Shown: positions 34,461 to 47,148, numbered from the stretch's first letter. The stretch is DNA of 64,000 nucleotides from Sanghuangporus weigelae (GCA_033182465.1 CP137321.1:2418001-2482000); one strand, 5' to 3'. Made by a program: numbers and translations. The notes: generated by a model not told the origin, from the letters alone.

Positions 34461-35707
34461 TCTGAGAGTCTGTGTCTCGGTTTGAACCTTTTTTTTTTTT
34501 TTTCTTGTTGCGGTTTTCCTTCCCAAGCTTTTAGCTTTTCTTTGGGGGAGCGGTCTTTCTTTCTGCCTCCAACAAACAAGTGCTCGACTTCTTGTCCTCT
34601 TCTTTTCACCTTTCCCATTTGTCTATTTTGCATTGGCATGGCGTTGAATGTCGTTCTGGTCTCTTCCGACGGACAGCTTCTGTTCTCGCCAACATACACA
34701 CAAAATAAGGTCTGGATGGAGCCTGGTCCTCATCCTCATATTGGTATTCGGGATCCCCTTTATGCACTTGTTATGTTATATATAATAACTGTTTGTCCTT
34801 TTCCCGCCTCATTTCATTTCTCTGATTCGATACTTTAATTCGCTCCCCCTTCTCATTTATTTAGTTCTAGTTTCAGTTAGTGTTAGTGATAATGACTTGT
34901 AGTAGCTGCTTCCTCTCCGTGCGTTACCTATCAACTTCGCATCCCTTCGAGGTTATTTTGTTCGGCTTACGATATTTCGTCCCCGCTTTTCAATAATGAA
35001 ATACACATCGTGGTTAGGACTGTACGAAGTCGGGGAAGCACTGTTTATAATATCGAACAGAACAGAACAAGAGCCGTGCATGACCTCGGCAATTATCTAT
35101 GACAATGACTGAGTTCTTGTTGCATATGAATACATTACATTCCACAGTATAAGACACTCACTGCATCTTATGCGCAGACTGAGTATATACAGGTTATCCT
35201 TTTCTATTGATCACTGCCACTACACCGTACATGCTAGTAACAGGAACAGAACTTCAATCAATGACACGAGCCTATCCTGAACCTTGATCTAGATACATTC
35301 CTTTCAAACTTCACTTCGACAATTTCAACGATATTCAACTAGTCAGCACCGCCATCTTCATCCATAACATTCTCTTCCCTGTCGCCTGTCCTCCATTTCA
35401 TCCATCTGAATAAATACATTTCACGGTATACAAGACACTTACTTGATCATATGCGCATACTGAAACGAGTCGGAATTCCCACCAAGAATCGAGTCAGGTT
35501 ACCGAATAAGGGAATAACTCTATCCCGAGGTCGCGCGTAATAAATAAGGTTTGCAGATTAGCGCGCGTCATGTAAGCCGTGGCCGTGTCTTTTTCAGCCT
35601 CAGCTCAGCTTCAGTCGCGTCCTTTCATTCATTCATCCCTTGTTTTCTCTTTTCTTTGCACTTGCCCCAGCTTCGACGTTGCCGACGTGAACGTTAATAG
35701 GTAAGAG
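34461..35707 (+). other. intergenic region between HMG-box gene and RAD16
   Basis: 1.25 kb with no supported gene. It holds a diverged 60-bp direct repeat (35125-35185 and 35407-35466) and a T-rich 3' UTR start at 34490. The frame 34482-34838 is Phe/Ser-rich and judged non-coding. Confidence 0.5.
35125..35466 (+). repeat. diverged direct repeat, two ~60-bp copies
   Basis: Copies at 35125-35185 and 35407-35466 share TGAATA.ATACATT.CACRGTAT, a run like AAGACACT.AC, and ATATGCGCA.ACTGA. They lie in the same orientation about 280 bp apart, upstream of RAD16. No open frame or terminal structure suggests a transposon. Confidence 0.55.
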
Positions 35708-38700
35708 ATGGCGCGCGCGACGAGGGCGAGCGCTCGTACTAGGGGGCGACAACGGCTCGAGACGCCCCCGGTGTCCGCTGCTGCTGGGACAGCCACTCCC
35801 TCTACCACCACCACCAACACGGATGTCTCTGCCATTTTCAGCGCGAAGACGTCCTCTGCCTCACTCACCCCGCCTACTTCCGACGGCGAAGATGGGCCTG
35901 CTAAGAACAAGGAGGTGCCGACGGCGCAGCCCGGGGAAGAGGGAGGTGTGGAACTGGGGGGATTGACGAGACGTCACTCGGTGAGGTCGAAGAACGTTAG
36001 CGTGATGAGTTCGACGCGTGCGAATGGCAAACGCGTGAAAGACGAGAGCAGTGAAGATGAACTCGTTCTTTCGAACAAGAAAAGACGCGCTTCTGGCGTG
36101 AAGAATAAGGTGTATGTGGAGATACCTGTTAGATCCGCTCCTCCCGCAAACGCGCAGGTGAGTGCCTCTCTTTTGCTCACCTGTGCCTCATTACTTATAT
36201 ATTTTATTTGGTCAAAGCAGCAAACAAACGGCGTGAAACGTAAACGAGGGTCTGGAAAGTCCACACCTCGTATCTCTGAGACACCAACACCACTAAACGA
36301 ACGAGAAGACGAGGCCGTCGAGCTGGTTTCTGAAGACGAAGTTGAGTACGACGAGGAAGCAGAATTCGAAGAATCGGGGGACAGTGGCTCCGAATTTGAA
36401 GCCTTCGATGACGATGAAAACGATGACGACTACGAAGATACCAGGAAGACAAGAAAGTCACCCCGCAAGAGCGTCGTAACTCCGTCCGAATATTTGGGAC
36501 CACCACTCTCTGATAGCGAGGCCGAAGAGGAACTGTTGGAACTAGCTATTGAGTTATCGAAGCAAGTGGCAGAGGAGAGTGAATTTCTTCGAAAAGGAGG
36601 TGCTTCGGGAAGTAGTGCTTCAGCTCTGCGCGCTGCTGCTGCTGAGCGTCGACGCGCAAGGGCACAGGAAATTGAACTTGGAAGCCTTCCCGGTCTCACC
36701 GAGTCGGAAGCAGAAGCAACTTCATCAGACTCCGACGAAGATGATGAGCCCCTTGCCAAGAAAGGTAAGGGCAAGGGCAAGAAGGCTAAAGCACCAACAA
36801 AGAGTAAGGGTAAAGGAAAGGGCAAAGAGAAGGCTTCAGCAAAATCCAACGGCGACAGCAACATCATGACTTATGCGGATCTCCACGCGCTCAAGCGAGC
36901 AGCAGGCGCAGAGCGTCGTGCGCAAATGCGCGACCTCAAAGCAGAAGAAAAGAGACTCCGACGCGAGATCGGTCGGAAACTAACACACGCCGAGAAGACG
37001 TCCATTCAGCTGAAGTACCATCATGAGGAGCTCCGCTCGCTCTGGGGAGACCTCGAGATGCGCGTGAAACCTGTCAAGCCGCTTAAGGCTGAGCAGCCGG
37101 AGGAACTTAAGATACAGATGTTGCCGTTCCAGCTTGAGAGCTTGTATTGGATGAGGGAGCAGGAGAAGGGGGAATGGCATGGTGGGATGTTAGCGGTAAG
37201 TTGTTTGTACATTTTGAACAGGTTTGTCTTCTGTCGATGGCTTACGCTGCTCGGTGTAGGATGAGATGGGGTAAGATAATACGACTATTGATTTTGCAGA
37301 AGCTGAAACGCAGTGCTCATACTTTCAGTATGGGCAAGACAATCCAGACTCTCGCACTCATTGCCTCGGACCGCAACGGACCTAATCTAGTCGTCGCGTG
37401 AGTCCTTCACGTAATTTATTGTCCATACTTTTCATTCATCATGAAATTCAATCTAGTCCAACGGTGGCCATTATGCAATGGAGGAACGAAATCGAAGCTT
37501 ATACCGATGGACTTAGAATCGCCATATGGCATGGCGCATCTCGCGAGGCAAACGCTAAGGAACTCATGAAATACGATGTTGTGCGTGTCATTCCCAACTT
37601 CATTACACTCTTGGCGCCGAAAAGTGGAAATACCATTCTGACGATGGATGTAGGTCTTGACCACCTACTCTGTGCTAGAAAGCGCTTTCCGTAAACAGCA
37701 AAGTGGATTTAAGCGGGGTGGTAAGATCGTCAAGGAGAAGTCGCCGGTTCATCAGATACACTGGACCAGGATCATTGTAAGTCACGTCTCTGTAGTCTCA
37801 CTTCCATATATTCCTGTTGACTTCATTCGCTCAGCTCGATGAAGCTCACAATATCAAGGAACGCTCAACTAACACCGCAAAAGCAACATTCGAACTCCAG
37901 TACATATCATTGCCAATTGCTATAATATCGCATTTTCTCACGGATTTGAACAGGAGCACATACAAATGGTGTTTATCCGGTACTCCGCTACAAAATCGCG
38001 TTGGAGAGCTCTACAGCCTCGTCAGATTCCTCGGTGGAGACCCATTCTCGTTTTATTTCTGTAAGTAATTTTGGCTACTTTCGTACATCCTTCCACTGAT
38101 TCCTGGTTGGTTATTAGGCAAGAGATGCGATTGCAAATCTCTTCATTGGAAATTCACTGACAAGAAGACTTGTGATGGTCCGTAAATCCTATGTCTTATC
38201 CAGACTTTTCTAAAACTCATAATTATTTGTGAACTGTAGAGTGTGGACATAGTCCAATGCAGCACGTATGCTTTCTTTCTCCTTTGCATTCTTCTCAGAT
38301 CGTACAATTTACGCGTTGCTGCAGACTTGTTTCTGGAACAACGAGATCCTCACGCCTATCCAGAAGCACGGAATGTCCGGTACTGGTTACGAGGCTTTCC
38401 AGAAATTGAGAATTCTACTTGATCGAATGATGTTGCGTCGAACAAAGGTCAGCAAACATCTGCACGAGCTTCGTCCGTAGGCATCTGGTGTTAACGGCGC
38501 GTTGTTGGCAGATTGAACGCGCAGATGACCTGGGCCTGCCACCGCGCACAGTCATAGTGCGCTGCGATTTCTTCAGCGATGAAGAAAAGGAGTTGTACTT
38601 GTCGCTTTTCACGGATGCGAAGCGTCAGTTCAGTACTTACGTTGACCAAGGCTCGCTGTTGAATAGTGAGTTGTGACATCAATTCGAAGCGTGGAAGAAT

Positions 38701-40197
38701 GTTTACTGATGTGTTTCCGCCAGACTACTCGAACATTTTCAGCTTGTACGTATACAATATCAAGTCTTCCGGGGCCTCGACTTACTTTGGCATATTATAG
38801 GATCACAAGGATGAGACAGATGGCATGTCACGTATGTATCAAACATAATATTTCGGCTATGAAAGTTCATAAAATTTGCTCATTTTATCTATCTATAGCC
38901 TGATCTCGTTCTGAAGAGCAAACGCAACGCCAAAACGTTCTCTTCGGACGTTGAGGAAGCGACGATCTGCCGTCTGTGCAACGACATTGCCGAAGATGCG
39001 ATTCAGTCGAGGTGCAGGCATATCTTCGTGAGTCCCTTTCTGATTTCTGCTCTGAGTATCTCTTATAATGATCGTGCAGGATCGCGAGTGTATAAAGCAG
39101 TACATCAACACGGCAGTCGAACAAGTGGTACAGTCATCCCTTCCCTTCTCCCCTTTTTACACCCCTCCCTAACTCCGTTTATATAGCCCGCTTGTCCAGT
39201 CTGCCACGTCTCCCTGACAATCGACCTAGACGCCCTGGCGCTCGAGGTAAACGAGGATATCGCCACCGCACGCCAGGGCATCCTCGGTCGTCTCGACATC
39301 GACAAATGGCGCTCCTCGACAAAGATCGAAGCCCTCGTTGAGGAGCTGACGAACCTCCGCCGCAAGGACGCGACGACCAAATCACTTGTCTTCTCCCAGT
39401 TTGTGAATTTCCTGGACTTGATTGCGTTCAGGCTTCAGAGGGCTGGGTTCACGGTACGTGGATAATTGTTTGACGGCTTTGTTTGGATGGGGGATGCTGA
39501 ATGTTCGTTTATGGGTGTAGATTTGTCGGCTTGAGGGTACGATGTCGCCTCAGGCTAGAGATGCGACCATCAAGCATTTCAGTGAGTATTTAGCTCATTT
39601 CATCTCGGGAAAGTGATGTTGTCTCGATTCTAATGATGCTGATCTTTAGTGAACAACGTCCACGTTACCGTCTTCCTCGTCAGTCTGAAGGCGGGAGGTG
39701 TAGCGCTGAACTTGACCGAAGCGTCGCGCGTATACCTCATGGATAGCTGGTGGAACCCTGCCGTCGAATACCGTACGTCTCCCATTTTCTAAGCCTCTCA
39801 TATTCCTCTCATCGATTCTTCTCTCCGTGCGCTAATTAATAACTCCCTTCCATTTTACAGAGGCAATGGACCGTATCCACCGTCTGGGCCAACACAGACC
39901 CGTCGAGGCCATCAAACTCGTCGTCGAAGACAGCATCGAGTCGCGTATCGTGCAGCTCCAGGAGAAGAAATCTGCCATGATCAATGCGACGCTCTCGACA
40001 GACGACAGTGCCATGGGAAGGCTGACGCCTGAAGATGTAAGTGCTAAGTAGTTCTTGATGTTCTCTTGGATGCCTTTGTTCTGATGAAGATATTGGTTTT
40101 TTGTTATTGTACTGCAGTTGGGTTTCTTGTTCCGAGTGAGTACTCGATTGTTTTGGTTGGTCTACCTCGTTTCTGACCGTCTCTTCCACAGCTGTGA
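35708..40197 (+). CDS. RAD16: DNA repair helicase Rad16 (SNF2 ATPase with embedded RING finger)
   Basis: Rad16 works with Rad7 in global-genome nucleotide excision repair, as a DNA translocase and in a ubiquitin ligase. I read 22 exons, 1,055 residues: 35708-36157, 36221-37195, 37260-37270, 37329-37397, 37457-37580, 37654-37776, 37835-37899, 37954-38060, 38118-38177, 38240-38265, 38325-38447, 38512-38665, 38724-38745, 38801-38831, 38899-39027, 39080-39127, 39187-39453, 39521-39581, 39650-39772, 39861-40036, 40118-40135 and 40192-40197. Motif I is DEMGMGKT (about 476), motif II DEAH (about 586), then [14 protein letters not shown]. An insertion holds Cys pairs KRCDCK...[11 protein letters not shown]. 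The RING is CRLCND..CRHIFDREC...CPVCH (about 804-845). Helicase C motifs follow: [30 protein letters not shown]. Family order (ATPase, RING, helicase C) is intact. The N-terminal 420 residues are acidic and Lys-rich, variable in the family. Confidence 0.95.
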
Positions 40198-40537
40198 TAT
40201 GCTGAGCGTCCCGTTCATCACAATCAAGTCATATATATATTCTTTTCTATGGTTTCCGCTCTTGTCAGTTAGGCAGTTTCTCTAGAAGAGTACTAGTCCT
40301 CAAAATGCTCTTCCAGTTTTAGACGATAGCGATAGGGCCCGTTCTCCTTGCCTCAAAAGCAGGCATGTCTCCCTTTTTTCTTGACTCCTTTCGTTGTCTC
40401 TTCTCTCTTGGTCTGAATCGAATTCTTTCGATCTTCTGTCTCGATAGTAAATACAAGGAGTATAAAATTATTAAGCAGTACGATACAATACAATACATTG
40501 TAGATCGATTCTACTGGATGTGATGCCTAGTTGCCCA
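40198..40537. other. convergent 3' ends of RAD16 and SHG1
   Basis: 340 bp with no coding signal. It should contain both polyadenylation regions. Confidence 0.5.
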
Positions 40538-41492
40538 CTAACTATCGAGTTGAGCTCGAGCACGATTCATCGGCGACAAAGGAGGCGACCTATTATTCAG
40601 CGACGTTTTGCTCACGCCATTGACCACCTTCGATTTTTCAGAATTATTGTCAACGTCGGCATCGTCCGGTCGTACACGCTGGTTCTGTGGGGACTCAGCA
40701 CCAGGCATCAACTCATCTTCGGATGCTCGTTCGTGTTCGTTTTCATCGTCATCGTCATTGTCGGAAGAATCAGAGTCGGAGCCTTCAGAGTCCATATGCA
40801 CATCATCACCATTCTCTGCTCCCTTCCCGTCTGGTCGTGGTTGTTTACCTGTGCGCGAAGCAAAGTCAGTCATAAGTCCAATGTACTATTTCTTTTGCCC
40901 TAAACTGAGGAGCGGGTATAAAGAGAGTTTCCTCACCACTTCCATCTCCACCACTCAAGATCCTAGCGAGAGAGCGGCGTATACTCGCGTTGAAAGCAGG
41001 GTCTGTCAATGCTGGGAGGTCGGCTACCGATCTCTGCACAAGTGGGAATCTAAGCAACACAATGAGTCAAAAAACAATGAGACGTGTATCCGAGTTGCAC
41101 TGTTGCGTATCATCTGCGCATGCATGGGATGGAGACGTACCGATCCATATCCTGCATTAGTTCATTATGCACTGCTTCAGGCAGGAGGTACTGCAGCCTC
41201 TCGTCCTCCGCCAGCCGTTGTTGTACGATGTCTTGTACGCGTGACATGAACGTCCCTATCGCGTCCTGGTTAATTGCACATACAAAGGACGACAAAAGAG
41301 TATGTCAGTTTGCAATGGAAATAAATAGAGAAGAAAGACGAACATGATCCCTGAACTGTTGAAGCAGCTCACGCCGCAGACGGTCGAACTCCCCGGATTT
41401 CTTGAACCTGAATTGGTCACCATTGTTCAGAATTATGATATAATCTGAGATATTTACTCTGCGACGAGCTTTTCTGGATCTGAGATGCTCAT
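40538..41492 (-). CDS. SHG1: COMPASS complex subunit Shg1 (BOD1-like domain)
   Basis: Five exons (41492-41458, 41407-41344, 41265-41141, 41049-40937, 40848-40538) give 215 residues. The N-terminal half carries the Shg1/BOD1 domain at about 5-105: EKLVAEFKKSGEFDRLRREL, QQFRD, FMSRVQDIVQQRLAEDERL, HNELMQDMDRFPLVQRSVAD and IRRSLARIL. The 'FKKSG.FD.LR.ELL..F' start is the family signature. Shg1 is an accessory subunit of the Set1/COMPASS histone H3K4 methyltransferase. The C-terminal half is acidic (SDSDSSDNDDDDENEHE) and disordered. The first exon is only 35 nt. The gene is divergent from HEM12, with 285 bp between the starts. Confidence 0.82.
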
Positions 41493-41777
41493 TGTTGCCA
41501 AGGCGGCAGGCACAGAGTGGATGGTAGTGGACAAGGAAGCCGAGAGACGCGTCGATCCTCCAGGACCAGGAAGGCTCACACGAACGCGTACAACTTCCTT
41601 CAATCCACCGCTTCACATTCGCTGCTTCACAAAAATAATAATAAATAAAAGGCCACGTCGGCGACACGTACGCGTGCGACGTTCTCAGCTTCTCCCTCTC
41701 TCAAAAGCATCTTATAGACCTCTTTCCCAGTCTATATCAATTGTTCATTGTGATCATCTCATTGTGCTAAAGCTGCT
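41493..41777. promoter_or_regulatory. 285-bp divergent promoter of SHG1 and HEM12
   Basis: The two start codons face away from each other across 285 bp. An AT-rich stretch (AAAATAATAATAAATAAAAGG, about 41632-41652) is the only clear core-promoter-like composition. The exact sites are not resolved. Confidence 0.5.
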
Positions 41778-43161
41778 ATGAACTTGGACGCAAAGTTTCC
41801 GGTACTGAAGAATGACTTGATACTCCGGGCTGCGCGAGGTCAGCGCAGCGCATTCTCCCGAGTCTTTCAGATGACCTAGATACATGACCTGAAAATACAG
41901 GCGAAGAGACCGAGCGTGCGCCAGTATGGGTTATGCGTCAAGCGGGTCGATACCTTCCCGGTGCGCACGCATACACTCATCTTCATCAGATTCTCATTCT
42001 CCTAATGTTACATCCTGTTACTGAACATATAGAATTCCAAGAAGTCCGCAAAAAGCATGAGTTCTTCGAAGTCTGTCGGACTCCCGAGCTCGCAACGGAG
42101 GTAACATTACAGCCTATCAGGCGATACAAAGGCCTCCTCGACGCAGCGATAATCTTCTGCGACATCCTCGTTGTCCCGCAAGCAATGGGCATGGAAGTCC
42201 TCATGAACCCCGGTCCATCCTTCCCCGACCCGCTCCGCACACCCTCTGACATCCCAACAAAACTGAAGTCCAAAGTCGACGTGAAGAACGAGCTGGGTTA
42301 TGTATTCGATGCGATTAGCATGACGCGCAAAGCCCTTGAGGGAGAGGTCCCGCTGATTGGGTTTTGCGGAGCGCCGTGGACGCTGTTCGCGTATATGATC
42401 GAGGGAGGTGGGAGTAAGAGCTTCACGAAGGCGAAGACGTGGTTGTATAAGTATCCCGAGGAGTCGAAAGAGCTACTTATGCGCATTGCGGATGTATGCG
42501 CCGACTTCCTCATCGGACAAGCTCTCGCTGGTGCTCAGGTCAGTATCCTTCCCTTATCTTTCATTCATTCAATTCAACGCGCACAAGTCTAATGCGATCT
42601 CTTGATACGTAGCTCCTCCAAGTATTCGACTCCTGGGCGAGCGAGCTCTCCCCACACACTTTCCAAACCTTCTCCCTCCCTTCCCTCAAACACATCTCAA
42701 CCCGCCTCCACGCCGCACTCGCGCTACAAGGACTCCCCAGTACAAAAATCCCACTCATCCTCTTCGCAAAGGGCGCAAACGCCTCGCTCTCCGTCTTAGC
42801 GCGAGAAGCAGGGTACGACGTCCTGGGATTGGACTGGTGCATCGGCGCGCTCGACGCGCGCAAGGCCGTTTCTCCATCTGCCATTGGCGACGATTCACAA
42901 CAACAAGTCATCGCTCTTCAGGGTAACTTAGACCCAGACGTCTTATACGGCGGACGCGAAGCCATCGAGCGCGAGGTCAAGCGCATGTGTACTTCCTTCC
43001 GTGCTTCTATAGACGACAAGGATGAGAAAGGGAAAGCCGGTCCTCCCAGAGCGTGGATCGCCAACCTCGGACATGGTATTACTCCAGGCGTCGACACAGA
43101 GGACATGCGCTTCTTCCTCGAATGTGTGCATAAATACTCTTCGAAGGATACTCAGCTTTAG
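41778..43161 (+). CDS. HEM12: uroporphyrinogen decarboxylase
   Basis: HemE/Hem12 converts uroporphyrinogen III to coproporphyrinogen III in cytosolic haem synthesis by four decarboxylations without a cofactor. Exons: 41778-41838, 41901-41960, 42033-42538 and 42613-43161, giving 391 residues against 362 in yeast. The first signature [15 protein letters not shown] has the Arg residues that bind the substrate carboxylates. The second, [20 protein letters not shown], and [18 protein letters not shown] with its catalytic Asp are present, as is [11 protein letters not shown] at the end. The first two introns fall early, within and after the first signature. The extra length over yeast comes from a loop around residues 305-345. 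Confidence 0.96.
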
Positions 43162-43955
43162 AACACGGAAGCAGGGATAAAAATGTAAGTAACAGTGAAT
43201 GAACGAATGCATGTATAGCAGATACGCTTGAATCTGTACTCAGGGATCGGTCAGATGTTTCAAAGCTCTGGATTCGCGCTCAGAATGAACTTCGTCTGCT
43301 TGCGGCTTGCGGTTTTTGCGTATAATTAACGTGCAGAGATCTATACCAGAAATAAATGAAAACGAGAAATGAAAACGGGTAATTTACACTTGTGCAAGCC
43401 ACTGAAAACCCTCCATCGCTCACGGAACGAGTCAAGGTATAGAGGAGACTATATATCATTACAATTTACCAAACGAAAAGAAGGAAAGGAGAGGCAAACA
43501 GAATCTGAACGGAGAAAAAGTAGAAAAATGAGAATGAAAACCAAACTGTTTTACTAGATGCATCTTGTAAATAGAAAAACATGAGTAGACTTGGCGACTT
43601 GGAAACTTGATTGAGTGCTTGGAGGATTTGTGGGATGTGCTGCAAATTTATTAAGAGAAAAGAAGGAAAGAAGAGAGAGAAATTGAGAGATTGTGAGGGA
43701 GGTATAAATAGGACAGCAAAATGCGATGTACGATGAACCTGACGAACTTAAGAGGGAGCTGGGTAGCAAAAGAGTGGAATAGATGAGAAGACGGTTGCGT
43801 TTGTGCGTCTCCATGGGACGAAGAGGGTCATTGCACCAAGATGTCTAACGATGCATGCAAAGCTGACGATACGTTCCAGAGTGATAACAGATGATGTAGC
43901 GAAAGGCCTTGTAGAAACAGTCGAATCAAACATAGTAAGATCTCTTCGCCATCCA
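43162..43955. other. convergent 3' regions of HEM12 and CDC14
   Basis: About 0.8 kb with no gene. The plus strand is purine-rich (43480-43700), as expected for the 3' UTR of a minus-strand gene. Confidence 0.5.
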
Positions 43956-46199
43956 TCAGGCAACGACGTCGGCAGCATCACTAAAACTGCTCCTCCGTCT
44001 CCTGATGCTCCTCAACCCGGGACGTTCAGACTTCGTACCCGGCTTGACAACAGCATTCGAGTTCGTTTTCATCCATGCATCAGATGCTGCACCCTTCCCT
44101 TTCACACCAGCAATCGTCTTCGCGTTCGTCGGAGTAGGTGCGCCATTAGCATTATTGGCTCGACGTCCGTTTGCCGCGAGAGTCGGCAGACGGGACTGCG
44201 TGGGCGCTTGTAATCGCGTACGTACACCCATAGCCGTAGTGCTCCGCGTAGCAGGCGGAGGACTCGCTCGTACTTGCGCAAGTCGCGGGATTTTATTCGG
44301 ACTTGGTCCGTTCCCACTGCCCTTCGTCGGAGAGGGCGGTGGTGCAGGCACAGCAGCAACCACGGATCTCTTCAGGCCATTAGCCGCCGCCGCCGCGCTC
44401 GAGCGAGTAACCCTCGCTGGACGCTGCTCCGATGAAGGCTGTATCCTTCTCGTTCCAGATAGCCTTTGAGTTACTGACGTTTGTATTCTCGACCTCGCGC
44501 GAGTCGCTATCGTCGGTAACGCGTTAATCTCATCTTCATCTGACTCTTCAGTCTCATCGACTGCCGCAGCTGCTGCTGTCCGCTTTGCAAGAGGAGTCTT
44601 GCGCGGCTGACCTGGAGGATCCATAGCGCGAGCTCGCGCAGTTGCCGTCCTGACATGTTTACTGGGTGTAACAGGTGGGATTGACGTCTTTGGCGTGGTG
44701 GGTGTACCGACAACCGCAACAGCCACCTCGTCCGTTTCCATACCCACTTCCTCATCCGTTTCAGCTGGCGGAGTAGCAGGCGTAACAACAGACGCGGCTG
44801 CAATGGCAGCAGCAGCCTGCGCTTCCGCGCGCCGCATCTCATCCACAGCAGACCATTTGATCCACTCTAGTTGTTTAACATACATGTATTGCTGTTGTGG
44901 TCCGACCACACTGCCTGGTCGGACGATGCGCATGAAAGCAATCGCTTCGTTTGCTGTGAAGCCATACTTCCAGATGAGGTATGCTCCGATGAGAGTACCT
45001 GTTCGTCCTAACCCGGCTTTACACTGTTGATTGATATCGGTCAGCCACGATCGACGGTAAAAGGAGAATATAGAAAGACATACATGCACAGCAACAACAC
45101 CGCCCGATTCAACCACTTCATCGGATAGATTAATGAACTTGCGTACAATCTCATCAGTGGGATTAGTCCCGTCATCAAAGTACATTTCTTCGTGTCGAAT
45201 GCCACGATCCAAGAAATGTTGCCTGTCATATAGCTTGTTATTCAATCGAACCACCAACTTGACTCCTCGTGAGTCAAAATAATCGAGACAGTTTTTAGTG
45301 GCTGCGGGTAGCCTACACGGCCCAACTCGCATTGTCCCATTCACAAATGCATGCTCTATGGGACTAGCGAAGGCAATGAAGGAAGGGGTTATCCAGTTCC
45401 AATCGCCGTTCTCGACCTTCTCGTAATGCTCGTAGTCTTCGACGTCGAACTCGTTCATGTCGCAGAGTCCGTTCTGCATTGCCTTCCACATACCCCATAG
45501 ACAGTCCTGGATGCTCAAGTAAAAATCAGCCACGCCACGTCCAGCATCACGGAATGGACGGAATTCGAGTTCTGCGAGTGGCTGGAATGCCTCCCAGGGC
45601 GCTTTTTTCTGCACGATCATCTACGATGTGCTGTAAGTCGACTGACAGTGACGTAAAACTTGTATACATACAACATAAAGGGCCATGATGAGAGCTGCAT
45701 TGGCTTTGTTCATCGCACAGCTGGACGAGTACAGCACAAGATCATGGCTCTTCAATTCCTCATCCTTACACACCCATATCAATGCCGTACACCAAGAAAC
45801 CACAACGGCAACCTTACCTCTAGAAGTTCATGTATCAGTATGCAAGCCTTGTACACCTTTGAGATATTCAAAGGCCCCCAGTCCTTGAAGAACGAAAGGT
45901 ATCGCAGCTCATCGTCGATCGTGAAGAAGTAGTAGAGCCCATTTGCGTACGAGGGACGCGCGTTGAACGCGTTTGACTGCGGTCGTATCGGCAGAGAGCG
46001 TTGTTCTGAGCTCGCGAGATTCAGCGAAGATTGCGATGGGGGAGGTTCAGGGAAGGTTGTGAAATACAATCTGCTAAATGCGTGGAGGACACGATGTTGA
46101 ACTGTTGTTGAGGAACGAACAGAAAGGCGACAAATGTACTGACCTGCCTCCAAAATGGCAGAGAGGCTCGGGCTTCGGCAGAGGGTTCTTGTCCAGCAT
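43956..46199 (-). CDS. CDC14: dual-specificity phosphatase Cdc14
   Basis: Cdc14 reverses CDK phosphorylation at mitotic exit or cytokinesis, moving between nucleolus and spindle poles. Exons: 46199-46144, 46073-45818, 45749-45672, 45620-45084 and 45023-43956, giving 664 residues. The N-terminal DSP-like domain includes FFTIDDELRYLSFFKDWGPL, VYKACILIHELLE and KANAALIMALYVMIVQKKAPWEAF. The FRDAGRG..DFYLSIQDCLWG and YEKVENGDWNWI stretches are close to invariant in Cdc14. The catalytic loop HCKAGLGRTGT (Cys about 310) is split by an intron between His and Cys. WPD-loop-like FDDGTNPTDE lies upstream. The C-terminal 280 residues are basic and Ser/Thr-Pro rich, the usual regulatory tail. The start at 46199 is the first ATG in frame with exon 2 and is less certain than the rest. 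Confidence 0.92.
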
Positions 46200-47148
46200 C
46201 GTCGTCTGATGATGGGAGTGGGTGGTAGGCGCTGTTGACGACGAGGGCGGGAGGGACGCCTGGTCTCGACGCGGTGACTGAACGCGGTAGTTCGTCAACA
46301 CGCTTCAACGTGCTCGCCGCACGCTTGCCACTCACTTGCCTAATTCGGATGCATCGCCAAATACAATCAAAACAGCACTCAACCGAGGTGAAAGACCAAT
46401 AGTTGCCAAAACTATGGATTTTTCTTACCCATTTCTCGATTCTACTATAGTATATCGTCGTACACATATTACTTGCTTACTATAAAAAAAAAAAAGAGTG
46501 TGAGAGAATGAAAGGAACGAGTGCGATACGGTGTATCAAAAATTTGAGAGTAAAACATGACAATAGTAAACGATATGCATAATGTAAGGAGGAATAGAAA
46601 TAGTAAGGAGTGTGCGACCGGTGTTAAAGTCAATAACCCAGTGAAAATTCAGAGAGCGATAACCATCCAATCCAAAGCACGAAATGAGAAAAAGTATGTG
46701 CTTTATAGAAGAATGAAGAATAAAGATGTAGCCTAGGATCCAGGGTGAATAATAATTCTATGAGTCTCCCTAGATCACAGAATGCGCGAAAAGATCAAAA
46801 ATAAAGAGGATTGGTCAAGTAATTGCTATGTAGCGCGCGACTGATACGCCGCAATGGAACGCGAGTAGGGAAAACATGTAGAGAGCACCAGTGCAAAAGA
46901 GAGCAATAGAAGAGAGAGGTAGAGGTATCAAAAAGAAATCCTAACGTACAAACAACCCAGGTATGCATGTACGCATGGGGTATGATATGGTGAGCCATCA
47001 TGATATTAAAAGTACACATCCACCACTACGTCGCGAGCTTCTGCAATGCAAGACCGATCCAATGTGACATCCCAGAACAGAAAAGTGAAGAGCAAAGACA
47101 GAGAGTGAGATGCAGAGAGTAGTCGAAACTTGTCTTAGATATTTTAAG
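46200..47148. other. CDC14 upstream region and kinesin 3' region
   Basis: No gene is seen. A frame just upstream of CDC14 (minus, to 46467) reads VVNSAYHPLPSSDDDAG and could be an alternative N-terminal exon, but no splice site joins it in frame to exon 2. From 46480 to 47140 the DNA is AT- and purine-rich. Confidence 0.45.

Noticed and set aside
41778-43161. Biosynthetic gene cluster around HEM12
   Set aside because: HEM12 is a housekeeping haem gene and its neighbours are a histone-methylation subunit and Cdc14. No tailoring enzymes or transporter lie nearby.
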